Shown in pieces: positions 11,096 to 23,256 of a stretch of DNA of 64,000 bases (position 1 is its first letter; every line of letters begins with the position of its first letter). The notes under the pieces are model-generated. The model was not told the DNA's origin and made no database searches. It worked only from the letters and a program-made list of their open reading frames with translations. The stretch is from Rallus limicola. Lineage: Eukaryota; Chordata; Aves; Gruiformes; Rallidae. The stretch lies in assembly GCA_022605955.1 (NCBI GenBank), contig JAKCOZ010000083.1, positions 248,001 through 312,000 of the forward strand, given 5' to 3'. The translations under genes and the position numbers were made by a program.

Positions 11096-12528
11096 ATGCC
11101 TTTCATGCCTAGCTTCTTTACTTTGGGAGTTATTGCTGGACGTTTAGCATGTTTTGAACTGCAGTCTGCTAGGGCCGAGAAAAGCACCGTAGGAGGTTCC
11201 AGGCATGTTCCCTCTTTCCAGGCAAAGGAAAAGGCTGAGAACCAAAGTGACAGGGTCTGCTCGTGTGTCATGTTAGGAGGTTTCAGACAAGCTATGCCTT
11301 TCAGGCCTAGCTTCTTTACTTTGGGAGTTATTGCTGGACGTTTAGCATGTTTTGAACTGCAGTCTGCTAGGGCCGAGAAAAGCACCGTAGGAGGTTCCAG
11401 GCATGTTCCCTCTTTCCAGGCAAAGGAAAAGGCTGAGAGCCAAAGTGACAGGGGCTGCTCGTGTGTCCTGTTAGGAGGTTTCAGACAAGCTATGCCTTTC
11501 AGGCCTAGCTTCTTTACTTTGGGAGTTATTGCTGGACGTTTAGCATGTTTTGAACTGCAGTCTGCTAGGGCCGAGAAAAGCACCGTAGGAGGTTCCAGGC
11601 ATGTTCCCTCTTTCCAGGCAAAGGAAAAGGCTGAGAGCCAAAGTGACAGGTGCTGCTCATGTGTCCTGTTAGGAGGTTTCAGACAAGCTATGCCTTTCAG
11701 GCCTAGCTTCTTTACTTTGGGAGTTATTGCTGGACGTTTAGCATGTTTTGAACTGCAGTCTGCTAGGGCCGAGAAAAGCACCGTAGGAGGTTCCAGGCAT
11801 GTTCCCTCTTTCCAGGCACAGGAAAAGGCTGAGAGCCAAAGTGACAGGGTCTGCTCGTGTGTCCTGTTAGGAGGTTTCAGACAAGCTATGCCTTTCAGGC
11901 CTAGCTTCTTTACTTTGGGAGATATTGCTGGACGTTTAGCATGTTTTGAACTGCAGTCTGCTAGGGCCGAGAAAAGCACCGTAGGAGGTTCCAGGCATGT
12001 TCCCTCTTTCCAGGCAAAGGAAAAGGCTGAGAGCCAAAGTGACAGGGTCTGCTCGTGTGTCCTGTTAGGAGGTTTCAGACAAGCTATGCCTTTCAGGCCT
12101 AGCTTCTTTACTTTGGGAGTTATTGCTATACGTTTAGCATGTTTTGAGCTGCAGCCTGCTAGGGCCGAGAAAAGCACCGTAGGAGGTTCCAGGCATGTTC
12201 CCTCTTTCCAAGCAAAGGAAAAGGCTGAGAGCCAAAGTGACAGGGGCTGCTCGTGTGTCCTGTTAGGAGGTTTCAGACAAGCTATGCCTTTCAGGCCTAG
12301 ATTCTTTACTTTGGGAGTTATTGCTGGACGTTTAGCATGTTTTGAACTGCAGTCTGCTAGGGCCGAGAAAAGCACCGTAGGAGGTTCCAGGCATGTTCCC
12401 TCTTTCCAGGCAAAGGAAAAGGCTGAGAGCCAAAGTGACAGGGTCTGCTCGTGTGTCCTGTTAGGAGGTTTCAGACAAGCTATGCCTTTCAGGCCTAGCT
12501 TGTCTGAAACCTCCTAACAGGACAAGCT
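11096..12528 (+). repeat. HOR block 6: 7 monomers plus insert (1433 bp)
   Basis: Order: M,N,v,H; g; C; Q; D; I with gcagcctgc; v with cctagattc. The gcagcctgc change is shared with the I monomer at 14160 of the next block. Confidence 0.85.
12454..12524 (+). repeat. Hairpin 7, perfect arms
   Basis: Standard 29/13/29 structure, arms fully complementary, standard spacer. Confidence 0.95.
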
Positions 12529-14555
12529 ATGCCTTTCATGCCTAGCTTCTTTACTTTGGGAGTTATTGCTGGACGTTTTGCATGTTTTGAACTGCAGTCT
12601 GCTAGGGCCGAGAAAAGCACCGTAGGAGGTTCCAGGCATGTTCCCTCTTTCCAGGCAAAGGAAAAGGCTGAGAACCAAAGTGACAGGGGCTGCTCGTGTG
12701 TCATGTTAGGAGGTTTCAGACAAGCTATGCCTTTCAGGCCTAGCTTCTTTACTTTGGGAGTTATTGCTGGACGTTTAGCATGTTTTGAACTGCAGTCTGC
12801 TAGGGCCGAGAAAAGCACCGTAGGAGGTTCCAGGCATGTTCCCTCTTTCCAGGCAAAGGAAAAGGCTGAGAGCCAAAGTGACAGGGGCTGCTCGTGTGTC
12901 CTGTTAGGAGGTTTCAGACAAGCTATGCCTTTCAGGCCTAGCTTCTTTACTTTGGGAGTTATTGCTGGACGTTTAGCATGTTTTGAACTGCAGTCTGCTA
13001 GGGCCGAGAAAAGCACCGTAGGAGGTTCCAGGCATGTTCCCTCTTTCCAGGCAAAGGAAAAGGCTGAGAGCCAAAGTGACAGGTGCTGCTCATGTGTCCT
13101 GTTAGGAGGTTTCAGACAAGCTATGCCTTTCAGGCCTAGCTTCTTTACTTTGGGAGTTATTGCTGGACGTTTAGCATGTTTTGAACTGCAGTCTGCTAGG
13201 GCCGAGAAAAGCACCGTAGGAGGTTCCAGGCATGTTCCCTCTTTCCAGGCACAGGAAAAGGCTGAGAGCCAAAGTGACAGGGTCTGCTCGTGTGTCCTGT
13301 TAGGAGGTTTCAGACAAGCTATGCCTTTCAGGCCTAGCTTCTTTACTTTGGGAGTTATTTCTGGACGTTTAGCATGTTTTGAACTGCAGTCTGCTAGGGC
13401 CGAGAAAAGCACCGTAGGAGGTTCCAGGCATGTTCCCTCTTTCCAGGCAAAGGAAAAGGCTGAGAGCCAAAGTGACAGGGGCTGCTCGTGTGTCCTGTTA
13501 GGAGGTTTCAGACAAGCTATGCCTTTCAGGCCTAGCTTCTTTACTTTGGGAGTTATTGCTGGACGTTTAGCATGTTTTGAACTGCAGTCTGCTAGGGCCG
13601 AGAAAAGCACCGTAGGAGGTTCCAGGCATGTTCCCTCTTTCCAGGCAAAGGAAAAGGCTGAGAGCCAAAGTGACAGGTGCTGCTCATGTGTCCTGTTAGG
13701 AGGTTTCAGACAAGCTATGCCTTTCAGGCCTAGCTTCTTTACTTTGGGAGTTATTGCTGGACGTTTAGCATGTTTTGAACTGCAGTCTGCTAGGGCCGAG
13801 AAAAGCACCGTAGGAGGTTCCAGGCATGTTCCCTCTTTCCAGGCACAGGAAAAGGCTGAGAGCCAAAGTGACAGGGTCTGCTCGTGTGTCCTGTTAGGAG
13901 GTTTCAGACAAGCTATGCCTTTCAGGCCTAGCTTCTTTACTTTGGGAGATATTGCTGGACGTTTAGCATGTTTTGAACTGCAGTCTGCTAGGGCCGAGAA
14001 AAGCACCGTAGGAGGTTCCAGGCATGTTCCCTCTTTCCAGGCAAAGGAAAAGGCTGAGAGCCAAAGTGACAGGGTCTGCTCGTGTGTCCTGTTAGGAGGT
14101 TTCAGACAAGCTATGCCTTTCAGGCCTAGCTTCTTTACTTTGGGAGTTATTGCTATACGTTTAGCATGTTTTGAGCTGCAGCCTGCTAGGGCCGAGAAAA
14201 GCACCGTAGGAGGTTCCAGGCATGTTCCCTCTTTCCAAGCAAAGGAAAAGGCTGAGAGCCAAAGTGACAGGGGCTGCTCGTGTGTCCTGTTAGGAGGTTT
14301 CAGACAAGCTATGCCTTTCAGGCCTAGCTTCTTTACTTTGGGAGTTATTGCTGGACGTTTAGCATGTTTTGAACTGCAGTCTGCTAGGGCCGAGAAAAGC
14401 ACCGTAGGAGGTTCCAGGCATGTTCCCTCTTTCCAGGCAAAGGAAAAGGCTGAGAGCCAAAGTGACAGGGTCTGCTCGTGTGTCCTGTTAGGAGGTTTCA
14501 GACAAGCTATGCCTTTCAGGCCTAGCTTGTCTGAAACCTCCTAACAGGACAAGCT
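12529..14555 (+). repeat. HOR block 7: 10 monomers plus insert (2027 bp)
   Basis: Order: M with cgttttgc, N,H; g; C; Q; g with ttatttctgg; C; Q; D; I with gcagcctgc; v. The g-C-Q trio occurs twice in a row, a 594-bp internal tandem duplication that turns a 7-monomer unit into a 10-monomer unit. Confidence 0.88.
14481..14551 (+). repeat. Hairpin 8, perfect arms
   Basis: Standard 29/13/29 structure, arms fully complementary, standard spacer. Confidence 0.95.
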
Positions 14556-17500
14556 ATGCCTTTCATGCCTAGCTTCTTTACTTTGGGAGTTATTGCTGGA
14601 CGTTTTGCATGTTTTGAACTGCAGTCTGCTAGGGCCGAGAAAAGCACCGTAGGAGGTTCCAGGCATGTTCCCTCTTTCCAGGCAAAGGAAAAGGCTGAGA
14701 ACCAAAGTGACAGGGGCTGCTCGTGTGTCATGTTAGGAGGTTTCAGACAAGCTATGCCTTTCAGGCCTAGCTTCTTTACTTTGGGAGTTATTGCTGGACG
14801 TTTAGCATGTTTTGAACTGCAGTCTGCTAGGGCCGAGAAAAGCACCGTAGGAGGTTCCAGGCATGTTCCCTCTTTCCAGGCAAACGAAAAGGCTGAGAGC
14901 CAAAGTGACAGGGGCTGCTCGTGTGTCCTGTTAGGAGGTTTCAGACAAGCTATGCCTTTCAGGCCTAGCTTCTTTACTTTGGGAGTTATTGCTGGACGTT
15001 TAGCATGTTTTGAACTGCAGTCTGCTAGGGCCGAGAAAAGCACCGTAGGAGGTTCCAGGCATGTTCCCTCTTTCCAGGCAAAGGAAAAGGCTGAGAGCCA
15101 AAGTGACAGGTGCTGCTCATGTGTCCTGTTAGGAGGTTTCAGACAAGCTATGCCTTTCAGGCCTAGCTTCTTTACTTTGGGAGTTATTGCTGGACGTTTA
15201 GCATGTTTTGAACTGCAGTCTGCTAGGGCCGAGAAAAGCACCGTAGGAGGTTCCAGGCATGTTCCCTCTTTCCAGGCACAGGAAAAGGCTGAGAGCCAAA
15301 GTGACAGGGTCTGCTCGTGTGTCCTGTTAGGAGGTTTCAGACAAGCTATGCCTTTCAGGCCTAGCTTCTTTACTTTGGGAGATATTGCTGGACGTTTAGC
15401 ATGTTTTGAACTGCAGTCTGCTAGGGCCGAGAAAAGCACCGTAGGAGGTTCCAGGCATGTTCCCTCTTTCCAGGCAAAGGAAAAGGCTGAGAGCCAAAGT
15501 GACAGGGTCTGCTCGTGTGTCCTGTTAGGAGGTTTCAGACAAGCTATGCCTTTCAGGCCTAGCTTCTTTACTTTGGGAGTTATTGCTATACGTTTAGCAT
15601 GTTTTGAGCTGCAGTATGCTAGGGCCGAGAAAAGCACCGTAGGAGGTTCCAGGCATGTTCCCTCTTTCCAAGCAAAGGAAAAAGCTGAGAGCCAAAGTGA
15701 AAGGGTTTGCTCGTGTGTCCTGTTAGGAGGTTTCAGACAAGCTATGCCTTTCATGCCTAGCTTCTTTACTTTGGGAGTTATTGCTGGACGTTTAGCATGT
15801 TTTGAACTGCAGTCTGCTCGGTCCGAGAAAAGCACCGTAGGAGGTTCCAGGCATGTTCCCTCTTTCCAGGCAAAGGAAAAGGCTGAGAGCCAAAGTGACA
15901 GGGTCTGCTCGTGTGTCCTGTTAGGAGGTTTCAGACAAGCTATGCCTTTCAGGCCTAGCTTCTTTACTTTGGGAGTTATTGCTGGACGTTTAGCATGTTT
16001 TGAACTGCAGTCTGCTAGGGCCGAGAAAAGCACCGTAGGAGGTTCCAGGCATGTTCCCTCTTTCCAGGCAAAGGAAAAGGCTGAGAGCCAAAGTGAAAGG
16101 GGCTGCTCGTGTGTCCTGTTAGGAGGTTTCAGACAAGCTATGCCTTTCAGGCCTAGCTTCTTTACTTTGGGAGTTATTGCTGGACGTTTAGCATGTTTTG
16201 AACTGCAGTCTGCTAGGGCCGAGAAAAGCACCGTAGGAGGTTCCAGGCATGTTCCCTCTTTCCAGGCAAAGGAAAAGGCTGAGAGCCAAAGTGACAGGGT
16301 CTGCTCGTGTATCATGTTAGGAGGTTTCAGACAAGCTATGCCTTTCAGTCCTAGCTTCTTTACTTTGGGAGATATTGCTGGACGTTTAGCATGTTTTGAA
16401 CTGCAGTCTGCTAGGGCCGAGAAAAGCACCGTAGGAGGTTCCAGGCATGTTCCCTCTTTCCAGGCAAAGGAAAAGGCTGAGAGCCAAAGTGACAGTGTCT
16501 GCTAGTGTGTCCTGTTAGGAGGTTTCAGACAAGCTATGCCTTTCAGGCCTAGCTTCTTTACTTTGGGAGTTATTGCTGGACGTTTAGCATGTTTTGAACT
16601 GCAGTCTGCTAGGGCCGAGAAAAGCACCGTAGGAGGTTCCAGGCATGTTCCCTCTTTCCAGGCAAAGGAAAAGGCTGAGAGCCAAAGTGACAGGGGCTGC
16701 TCGTGTGTCCTGTTAGGAGGTTTCAGACAAGCTATGCCTTTCAGGCCTAGCTTCTTTACTTTGGGAGTTATTGCTGGACGTTTAGCATGTTTTGAACTGC
16801 AGTCTGCTAGGGCCGAGAAAAGCACCGTAGGAGGTTCCAGGCATGTTCCCTCTTTCCAGGCACAGGAAAAGGCTGAGAGCCAAAGTGACAGGGTCTGCTC
16901 GTGTGTCCTGTTAGGAGGTTTCAGACAAGCTATGCCTTTCAGGCCTAGCTTCTTTACTTTGGGAGTTATTGCTGGACGTTTAGCATGTTTTGAACTGCAG
17001 TCTGCTAGGGCCGAGAAAAGCACCGTAGGAGGTTCCAGGCATGTTCCCTCTTTCCAGGCAAAGGAAAAGGCTGAGAGCCAAAGTGACAGGGTCTGCTCGT
17101 GTGTCCTGTTAGGAGGTTTCAGACAAGCTATGCCTTTCAGGCCTAGCTTCTTTACTTTGGGAGTTATTGCTGGACGTTTAGCATGTTTTGAACTGCAGTC
17201 TGCTAGGGCCGAGAAAAGCACCGTAGGAGGTTCCAGGCATGTTCCCTCTTTCCAGGCACAGGAAAAGGCTGAGAGCCAAAGTGACAGGGTCTGCTCGTGT
17301 GTCCTGTTAGGAGGTTTCAGACAAGCTATGCCTTTCAGGCCTAGCTTCTTTACTTTGGGAGATATTGCTGGACGTTTAGCATGTTTTGAACTGCAGTCTG
17401 CTAGGGCCGAGAAAAGCACCGTAGGAGGTTCCAGGCATGTTCCCTCTTTCCAGGCAAAGGAAAAGGCTGAGAGCCAAAGTGACAGGGTCTGCTCGTGTGT

Positions 17501-18364
17501 CCTGTTAGGAGGTTTCAGACAAGCTATGCCTTTCAGGCCTAGCTTCTTTACTTTGGGAGTTATTGCTGGACGTTTAGCATGTTTTGAACTGCAGTCTGCT
17601 AGGTCCGAGAAAAGCACCGTAGGAGGTTCCAGGCATGTTCCCTCTTTCCAGGCAAAGGAAAAGGCTGAGAACCAAAGTGACAGGGGCTGCTCGTGTGTCA
17701 TGTTAGGAGGTTTCAGACAAGCTATGCCTTTCAGGCCTAGCTTCTTTACTTTGGGAGTTATTGCTGGACGTTTAGCATGTTTTGAACTGCAGTCTGCTAG
17801 GGCCGAGAAAAGCACCGTAGGAGGTTCCAGGCATGTTCCCTCTTTCCAGGCAAAGGAAAAGGCTGAGAGCCAAAGTGAAAGGGGCTGCTCGTGTGTCCTG
17901 TTAGGAGGTTTCAGACAAGCTATGCCTTTCAGGCCTAGCTTCTTTACTTTGGGAGTTATTGCTGGACGTTTAGCATGTTTTGAACTGCAGTCTGCTAGGG
18001 CCGAGAAAAGCACCGTAGGAGGTTCCAGGCATGTTCCCTCTTTCCAGGCAAAGGAAAAGGCTGAGAGCCAAAGTGACAGGGTCTGCTCGTGTATCATGTT
18101 AGGAGGTTTCAGACAAGCTATGCCTTTCAGTCCTAGCTTCTTTACTTTGGGAGATATTGCTGGACGTTTAGCATGTTTTGAACTGCAGTCTGCTAGGGCC
18201 GAGAAAAGCACCGTAGGAGGTTCCAGGCATGTTCCCTCTTTCCAGGCAAAGGAAAAGGCTGAGAGCCAAAGTGACAGTGTCTGCTCGTGTGTCATGTTAG
18301 GAGGTTTCAGACAAGCTATGCCTTTCAGGCCTAGCTTGTCTGAAACCTCCTAACAGGACAAGCT
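14556..18364 (+). repeat. HOR block 8: 19 monomers plus insert (3809 bp)
   Basis: Begins like the previous block (M with cgttttgc, N,H; g; C; Q; D; I with gcagtatgc). It continues M,S without insert (15753); gtgaaaggggc; v with gtatcatg; D with ttcagtcc and gacagtgtc; then g; Q; v; Q; D; S,N,H; gtgaaaggggc; gtatcatg; D with ttcagtcc. The late run gtgaaaggggc, gtatcatg, D/ttcagtcc appears twice, about 1.78 kb apart (the gtatcatg copies at about 16309 and 18091). A tag stop near 16503 replaces ctcg in one copy. Confidence 0.85.
18290..18360 (+). repeat. Hairpin 9, one arm mismatch
   Basis: The left arm begins tgtcatg (the H variant) in place of tgtcctg, giving one unpaired position in 29. The rest is standard. 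Confidence 0.93.
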
Positions 18365-19552
18365 ATGCCTTTCATGCCTAGCTTCTTTACTTTGGGAGTT
18401 ATTGCTGGACGTTTAGCATGTTTTGAACTGCAGTCTGCTAGGGCCGAGAAAAGCAGCGTAGGAGGTTCCAGGCATGTTCCCTCTTTCCAGGCAAAGGAAA
18501 AGGCTGAGAGCCAAAGTGACAGGGTCTGCTCGTGTGTCCTGTTAGGAGGTTTCAGACAAGCTATGCCTTTCAGGCCTAGCTTCTTTACTTTGGGAGTTAT
18601 TGCTGGACGTTTAGCATGTTTTGAACTGCAGTCTGCTAGGGCCGAGAAAAGCACCGTAGGAGGTTCCAGGCATGTTCCCTCTTTCCAGGCAAAGGAAAAG
18701 GCTGAGAGCCAAAGTGACAGGGGCTGCTCGTGTGTCCTGTTAGGAGGTTTCAGACAAGCTATGCCTTTCAGGCCTAGCTTCTTTACTTTGGGAGTTATTG
18801 CTGGACGTTTAGCATGTTTTGAACTGCAGTCTGCTAGGGCCGAGAAAAGCACCGTAGGAGGATCCAGGCATGTTCTCTCTTTCCAGGCACAGGAAAAGGC
18901 TGAGAGCCAAAGTGACAGGGTCTGCTCGTGTGTCCTGTTAGGAGGTTTCAGACAAGCTATGCCTTTCAGGCCTAGCTTCTTTACTTTGGGAGATATTGCT
19001 GGACGTTTAGCATGTTTTGAACTGCAGTCTGCTAGGGCCGAGAAAAGAACCGTAGGAGGTTCCAGGCATGTTCCCTCTTTCCAGGCAAAGGAAAAGGCTG
19101 AGAGCCAAAGTGACAGGGGCTGCTCGTGTGTCCTGTTAGGAGGTTTCAGACAAGCTATGCCTTTCAGGCCTAGCTTCTTTACTTTGGGAGTTATTGCTGG
19201 ACGTTTAGCATGTTTTGAACTGCAGTCTGCTAGGGCCGAGAAAAGCACCGTAGGAGGTTCCAGGCATGTTCCCTCTTTCCAGGCAAAGGAAAAGGCTGAG
19301 AGCCAAAGTGACAGGTGCTGCTCATGTGTCCTGTTAGGAGGTTTCAGACAAGCTATGCCTTTCAGGCCTAGCTTCTTTACTTTGGGAGTTATTGCTGGAC
19401 GTTTAGCATGTTTTGAACTGCAGTCTGCTAGGGCCGAGAAAAGCACCGTAGGAGGTTCCAGGCATGTTCCCTCTTTCCAGGCACAGGAAAAGGCTGAGAG
19501 CCAAAGTGACAGGGTCTGCTCGTGTGTCCTGTTAGGAGGTTTCAGACAAGCT

Positions 19553-19750
19553 ATGCCTTTCAGGCCTAGCTTCTTTACTTTGGGAGATATTGCTATACGT
19601 TTAGCATGTTTTGAGCTGCAGTCTGCTAGGGCCGAGAAAAGCACCGTAGGAGGTTCCAGGCATGTTCCCTCTTTCCAAGCAAAGGAAAAAGCTGAGAGCC
19701 AAAGTGAAAGGGTTTGCTCGTGTGTCCTGTTAGGAGGTTTCAGACAAGCT
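19553..19750 (+). repeat. Chimeric D/I monomer
   Basis: This single monomer carries both gagatattg (D) and, directly after it, gctatacg (I), which elsewhere are in separate adjacent monomers. It also has the I-type gagctgcag further on. The D monomer is missing before it, so an in-register deletion of exactly one 198-bp unit between adjacent D and I monomers explains it. Confidence 0.85.
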
Positions 19751-20316
19751 ATGCCTTTCATGCCTAGCTTCTTTACTTTGGGAGTTATTGCTGGACGTTT
19801 AGCATGTTTTGAACTGCAGTCTGCTCGGTCCGAGAAAAGCACCGTAGGAGGTTCCAGGCATGTTCCCTCTTTCCAGGCAAAGGAAAAGGCTGAGAGCCAA
19901 AGTGACAGGGTCTGCTCGTGTGTCCTGTTAGGAGGTTTCAGACAAGCTATGCCTTTCAGGCCTAGCTTCTTTACTTTGGGAGTTATTGCTGGACGTTTAG
20001 CATGTTTTGAACTGCAGTCTGATAGGGCCGAGAAAAGCACCGTAGGAGGTTCCAGGCATGTTCCCTCTTTCCAGGCAAAGGAAAAGGCTGAGAACCAAAG
20101 TGACAGGGGCTGCTCGTGTGTCATGTTAGGAGGTTTCAGACAAGCTATGCCTTTCAGTCCTAGCTTCTTTACTTTGGGAGATATTGCTGGACGTTTAGCA
20201 TGTTTGGAACTGCAGTCTGCTAGGGCCGAGAAAAGCACCGTAAGAGGTTCCAGGCATGTTCCCTCTTTCCAGGCAAAGGAAAAGGCTGAGAGCCAAAGTG
20301 ACAGTGTCTGCTCGTG

Positions 20317-20387
20317 TGTCCTGTTAGGAGGTTTCAGACAAGCTATGCCTTTCAGGCCTAGCTTGTCTGAAACCTCCTAACAGGACA
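20317..20387 (+). repeat. Hairpin 10, perfect arms
   Basis: Standard 29/13/29 structure, arms fully complementary, standard spacer. Confidence 0.95.
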
Positions 20388-20391
20388 AGCT

Positions 20392-21428
20392 ATGCCTTTC
20401 ATGCCTAGCTTCTTTACTTTGGGAGTTATTGCTGGACGTTTAGCATGTTTTGAACTGCAGTCTGCTAGGGCCGAGAAAAGCACCGTAGGAGGTTCCAGGC
20501 ATGTTCCCTCTCTCCAGGCAAAGGAAAAGGCTGAGAGCCAAAGTGACAGGGGCTGCTCGTGTGTCCTGTTAGGAGGTTTCAGACAAGCTATGCCTTTCAG
20601 GCCTAGCTTCTTTACTTTGGGAGTTATTGCTGGACGTTTAGCATGTTTTGAACTGCAGTCTGCTAGGGCCGAGAAAAGCACCGTAGGAGGTTCCAGGCAT
20701 GTTCCCTCTTTCCAGGCAAAGGAAAAGGCTGAGAACCAAAGTGACAGGGGCTGCTCGTGTGTCATGTTAGGAGGTTTCAGACAAGCTATGCCTTTCAGGC
20801 CTAGCTTCTTTACTTTGGGAGTTATTGCTGGACGTTTAGCATGTTTTGAACTGCAGTCTGCTAGGGCCGAGAAAAGCACCGTAGGAGGTTCCAGGCATGT
20901 TCCCTCTTTCCAGGCAAAGGAAAAGGCTGAGAGCCAAAGTGAAAGGGGCTGCTCGTGTGTCCTGTTAGGAGGTTTCAGACAAGCTATGCCTTTCAGGCCT
21001 AGCTTCTTTACTTTGGGAGTTATTGCTGGACGTTTAGCATGTTTTGAACTGCAGTCTGCTAGGTCCGAGAAAAGCACCGTAGGAGGTTCCAGGCATGTTC
21101 CCTCTTTCCAGGCAAAGGAAAAGGCTGAGAGCCAAAGTGACAGGGTCTGCTCGTGTATCATGTTAGGAGGTTTCAGACAAGCTATGCCTTTCAGTCCTAG
21201 CTTCTTTACTTTGGGAGATATTGCTGGACGTTTAGCATGTTTTGAACTGCAGTCTGCTAGGGCCGAGAAAAGCACCGTAGGAGGTTCCAGGCATGTTCCC
21301 TCTTTCCAGGCAAAGGAAAAGGCTGAGAGCCAAAGTGACAGTGTCTGCTCGTGTGTCCTGTTAGGAGGTTTCAGACAAGCTATGCCTTTCAGGCCTAGCT
21401 TGTCTGAAACCTCCTAACAGGACAAGCT
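20392..21428 (+). repeat. HOR block 10: 5 monomers plus insert (1037 bp)
   Basis: Order: M,g with ctctctcc; N,H; gtgaaaggggc; S with gtatcatg; D with ttcagtcc and gacagtgtc. It repeats the ending of block 8 and is the last block with a D monomer. Confidence 0.85.
21354..21424 (+). repeat. Hairpin 11, perfect arms
   Basis: Standard 29/13/29 structure, arms fully complementary, standard spacer. Confidence 0.95.
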
Positions 21429-23256
21429 ATGCCTTTCATGCCTAGCTTCTTTACTTTGGGAGTTATTGCTGGACGTTTAGCATGTTTTGAACTGCAGTCT
21501 GCTAGGGCCGAGAAAAGCACCGTAGGAGGTTCCAGGCATGTTCCCTCTTTCCAGGCAAAGGAAAAGGCTGAGAGCCAAAGTGACAGGGTCTGCTCGGGTG
21601 TCCTGTTAGGAGGTTTCAGACAAGCTATGCCTTTCAGGCCTAGCTTCTTTACTTTGGGAGTTATTGCTGGACGTTTAGCATGTTTTGAACTGCAGTCTGC
21701 TAGGGCCGAGAAAAGCACCGTAGGAGGTTCCAGGCATGTTCCCTCTTTCCAGGCAAAGGAAAAGGCTGAGAGCCAAAGTGACAGGGGCTGCTCGTGTGTC
21801 CTGTTAGGAGGTTTCAGACAAGCTATGCCTTTCAGGCCTAGCTTCTTTACTTTGGGAGTTATTGCTGGAGGTTTAGCATGTTTTGAACTGCAGTCTGCTA
21901 GGGCCGAGAAAAGCACCGTAGGAGGTTCCAGGCATGTTCCCTCTTTCCAGGCAAAGGAAAAGGCTGAGAGCCAAAGTGACAGGGGCTGCTCGTGTGTCCT
22001 GTTAGGAGGTTTCAGACAAGCTATGCCTTTCATGCCTAGCTTCTTTACTTTGGGAGTTATTGCTGGACGTTTAGCATGTTTTGAACTGCAGTCTGCTAGG
22101 GCCGAGAAAAGCACCGTAGGAGGTTCCAGGCATGTTCCCTCTTTCCAGGCAAAGGAAAAGGCTGAGAGCCAAAGTGACAGGGGCTGCTCGTGTGTCCTGT
22201 TAGGAGGTTTCAGACAAGCTATGCCTTTCAGGCCTAGCTTCTTTACTTTGGGAGTTATTGCTGGACGTTTAGCATGTTTTGAACTGCAGTCTGCTAGGGC
22301 CGAGAAAAGCACCGTAGGAGGTTCCAGGCATGTTCCCTCTTTCCAGGCAAAGGAAAAGGCTGAGAGCCAAAGTGACAGGGGCTGCTCGTGTGTCCTGTTA
22401 GGAGGTTTCAGACAAGCTATGCCTTTCAGGCCTAGCTTCTTTACTTTGGGAGTTATTGCTGGACGTTTAGCATGTTTTGAACTGCAGTCTGCTAGGGCCG
22501 AGAAAAGCACCGTAGGAGGTTCCAGGCATGTTCCCTCTTTCCAGGCAAAGGAAAAGGCTGAGAGCCAAAGTGACAGGGTCTGCTCGTGTGTCCTGTTAGG
22601 AGGTTTCAGACAAGCTATGCCTTTCAGGCCTAGCTTCTTTACTTTGGGAGTTATTGCTGGACGTTTAGCATGTTTTGAACTGCAGTCTGCTAGGGCCGAG
22701 AAAAGCACCGTAGGAGGTTCCAGGCATGTTCCCTCTTTCCAGGCAAAGGAAAAGGCTGAGAGCCAAAGTGACAGGGTCTGCTTTGTGTCCTGTTAGGAGG
22801 TTTCAGACAAGCTATGCCTTTCATGCCTAGCTTCTTTACTTTGGGAGTTATTGCTGGACGTTTAGCATGTTTTGAACTGCAGTCTGCTCGGGCCGAGAAA
22901 AGCACCGTAGGAGGTTCCAGGCATGTTCCCTCTTTCCAGGCAAAGGAAAAGGCTGAGAGCCAAAGTGACAGGGGCTGCTCGTGTGTCCTGTTAGGAGGTT
23001 TCAGACAAGCTATGCCTTTCAGGCCTAGCTTCTTTACTTTGGGAGTTATTGCTGGACGTTTAGCATGTTTTGAACTGCAGTCTGCTAGGGCCGAGAAAAG
23101 CACCGTAGGAGGTTCCAGGCATGTTCCCTCTTTCCAGGCAAAGGAAAAGGCTGAGAGCCAAAGTGACAGTGTCTGCTCGTGTGTCCTGTTAGGAGGTTTC
23201 AGACAAGCTATGCCTTTCAGTCCTAGCTTGTCTGAAACCTCCTAACAGGACAAGCT
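21429..23256 (+). repeat. HOR block 11: 9 monomers plus insert (1828 bp, 1-bp deletion)
   Basis: Mostly g and v monomers. M monomers without a preceding insert lie at 22023 and 22814. Near 22784 ctgctttgtg replaces ctgctcgtgtg, one base short, which breaks the open frames. Confidence 0.85.
23182..23252 (+). repeat. Hairpin 12, perfect arms, variant spacer
   Basis: Arms fully complementary. The spacer reads tgcctttcagtcc, the ttcagtcc variant also found in the D monomers at 16340-21200. It is the last hairpin in the window with perfect arms. Confidence 0.94.

Larger units (their letters stand above)
18365..20391 (+). repeat. HOR block 9: 10 monomers plus insert (2027 bp)
   Basis: Order: M with agcagcg; g; Q with ggatcc and gttctctc; D with aaagaacc; C; Q; a D/I chimera (19553-19750); M,S without insert (19751); N,H with tgatagg; D with ttcagtcc and gacagtgtc. 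Confidence 0.85.
1..21428 (+). repeat. Domain 1: C-Q-D-I higher-order repeat with mostly perfect hairpins
   Basis: Blocks contain 7, 17, 7, 8, 8, 7, 10, 19, 10 and 5 monomers after the partial first block. Diagnostic monomers occur in the fixed order C, Q, D, I in nearly every block: around 830-1310, 2110-2590, 3540-3810, 5520-6000, 11650-12130, 13680-14160, 15110-15590 and 19310-19610. This marks an ancestral seven-monomer unit of 1433 bp, including its 47-bp insert. Longer blocks look like fusions of two such units. Ten of the eleven hairpins here have perfectly paired arms. Confidence 0.85.
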
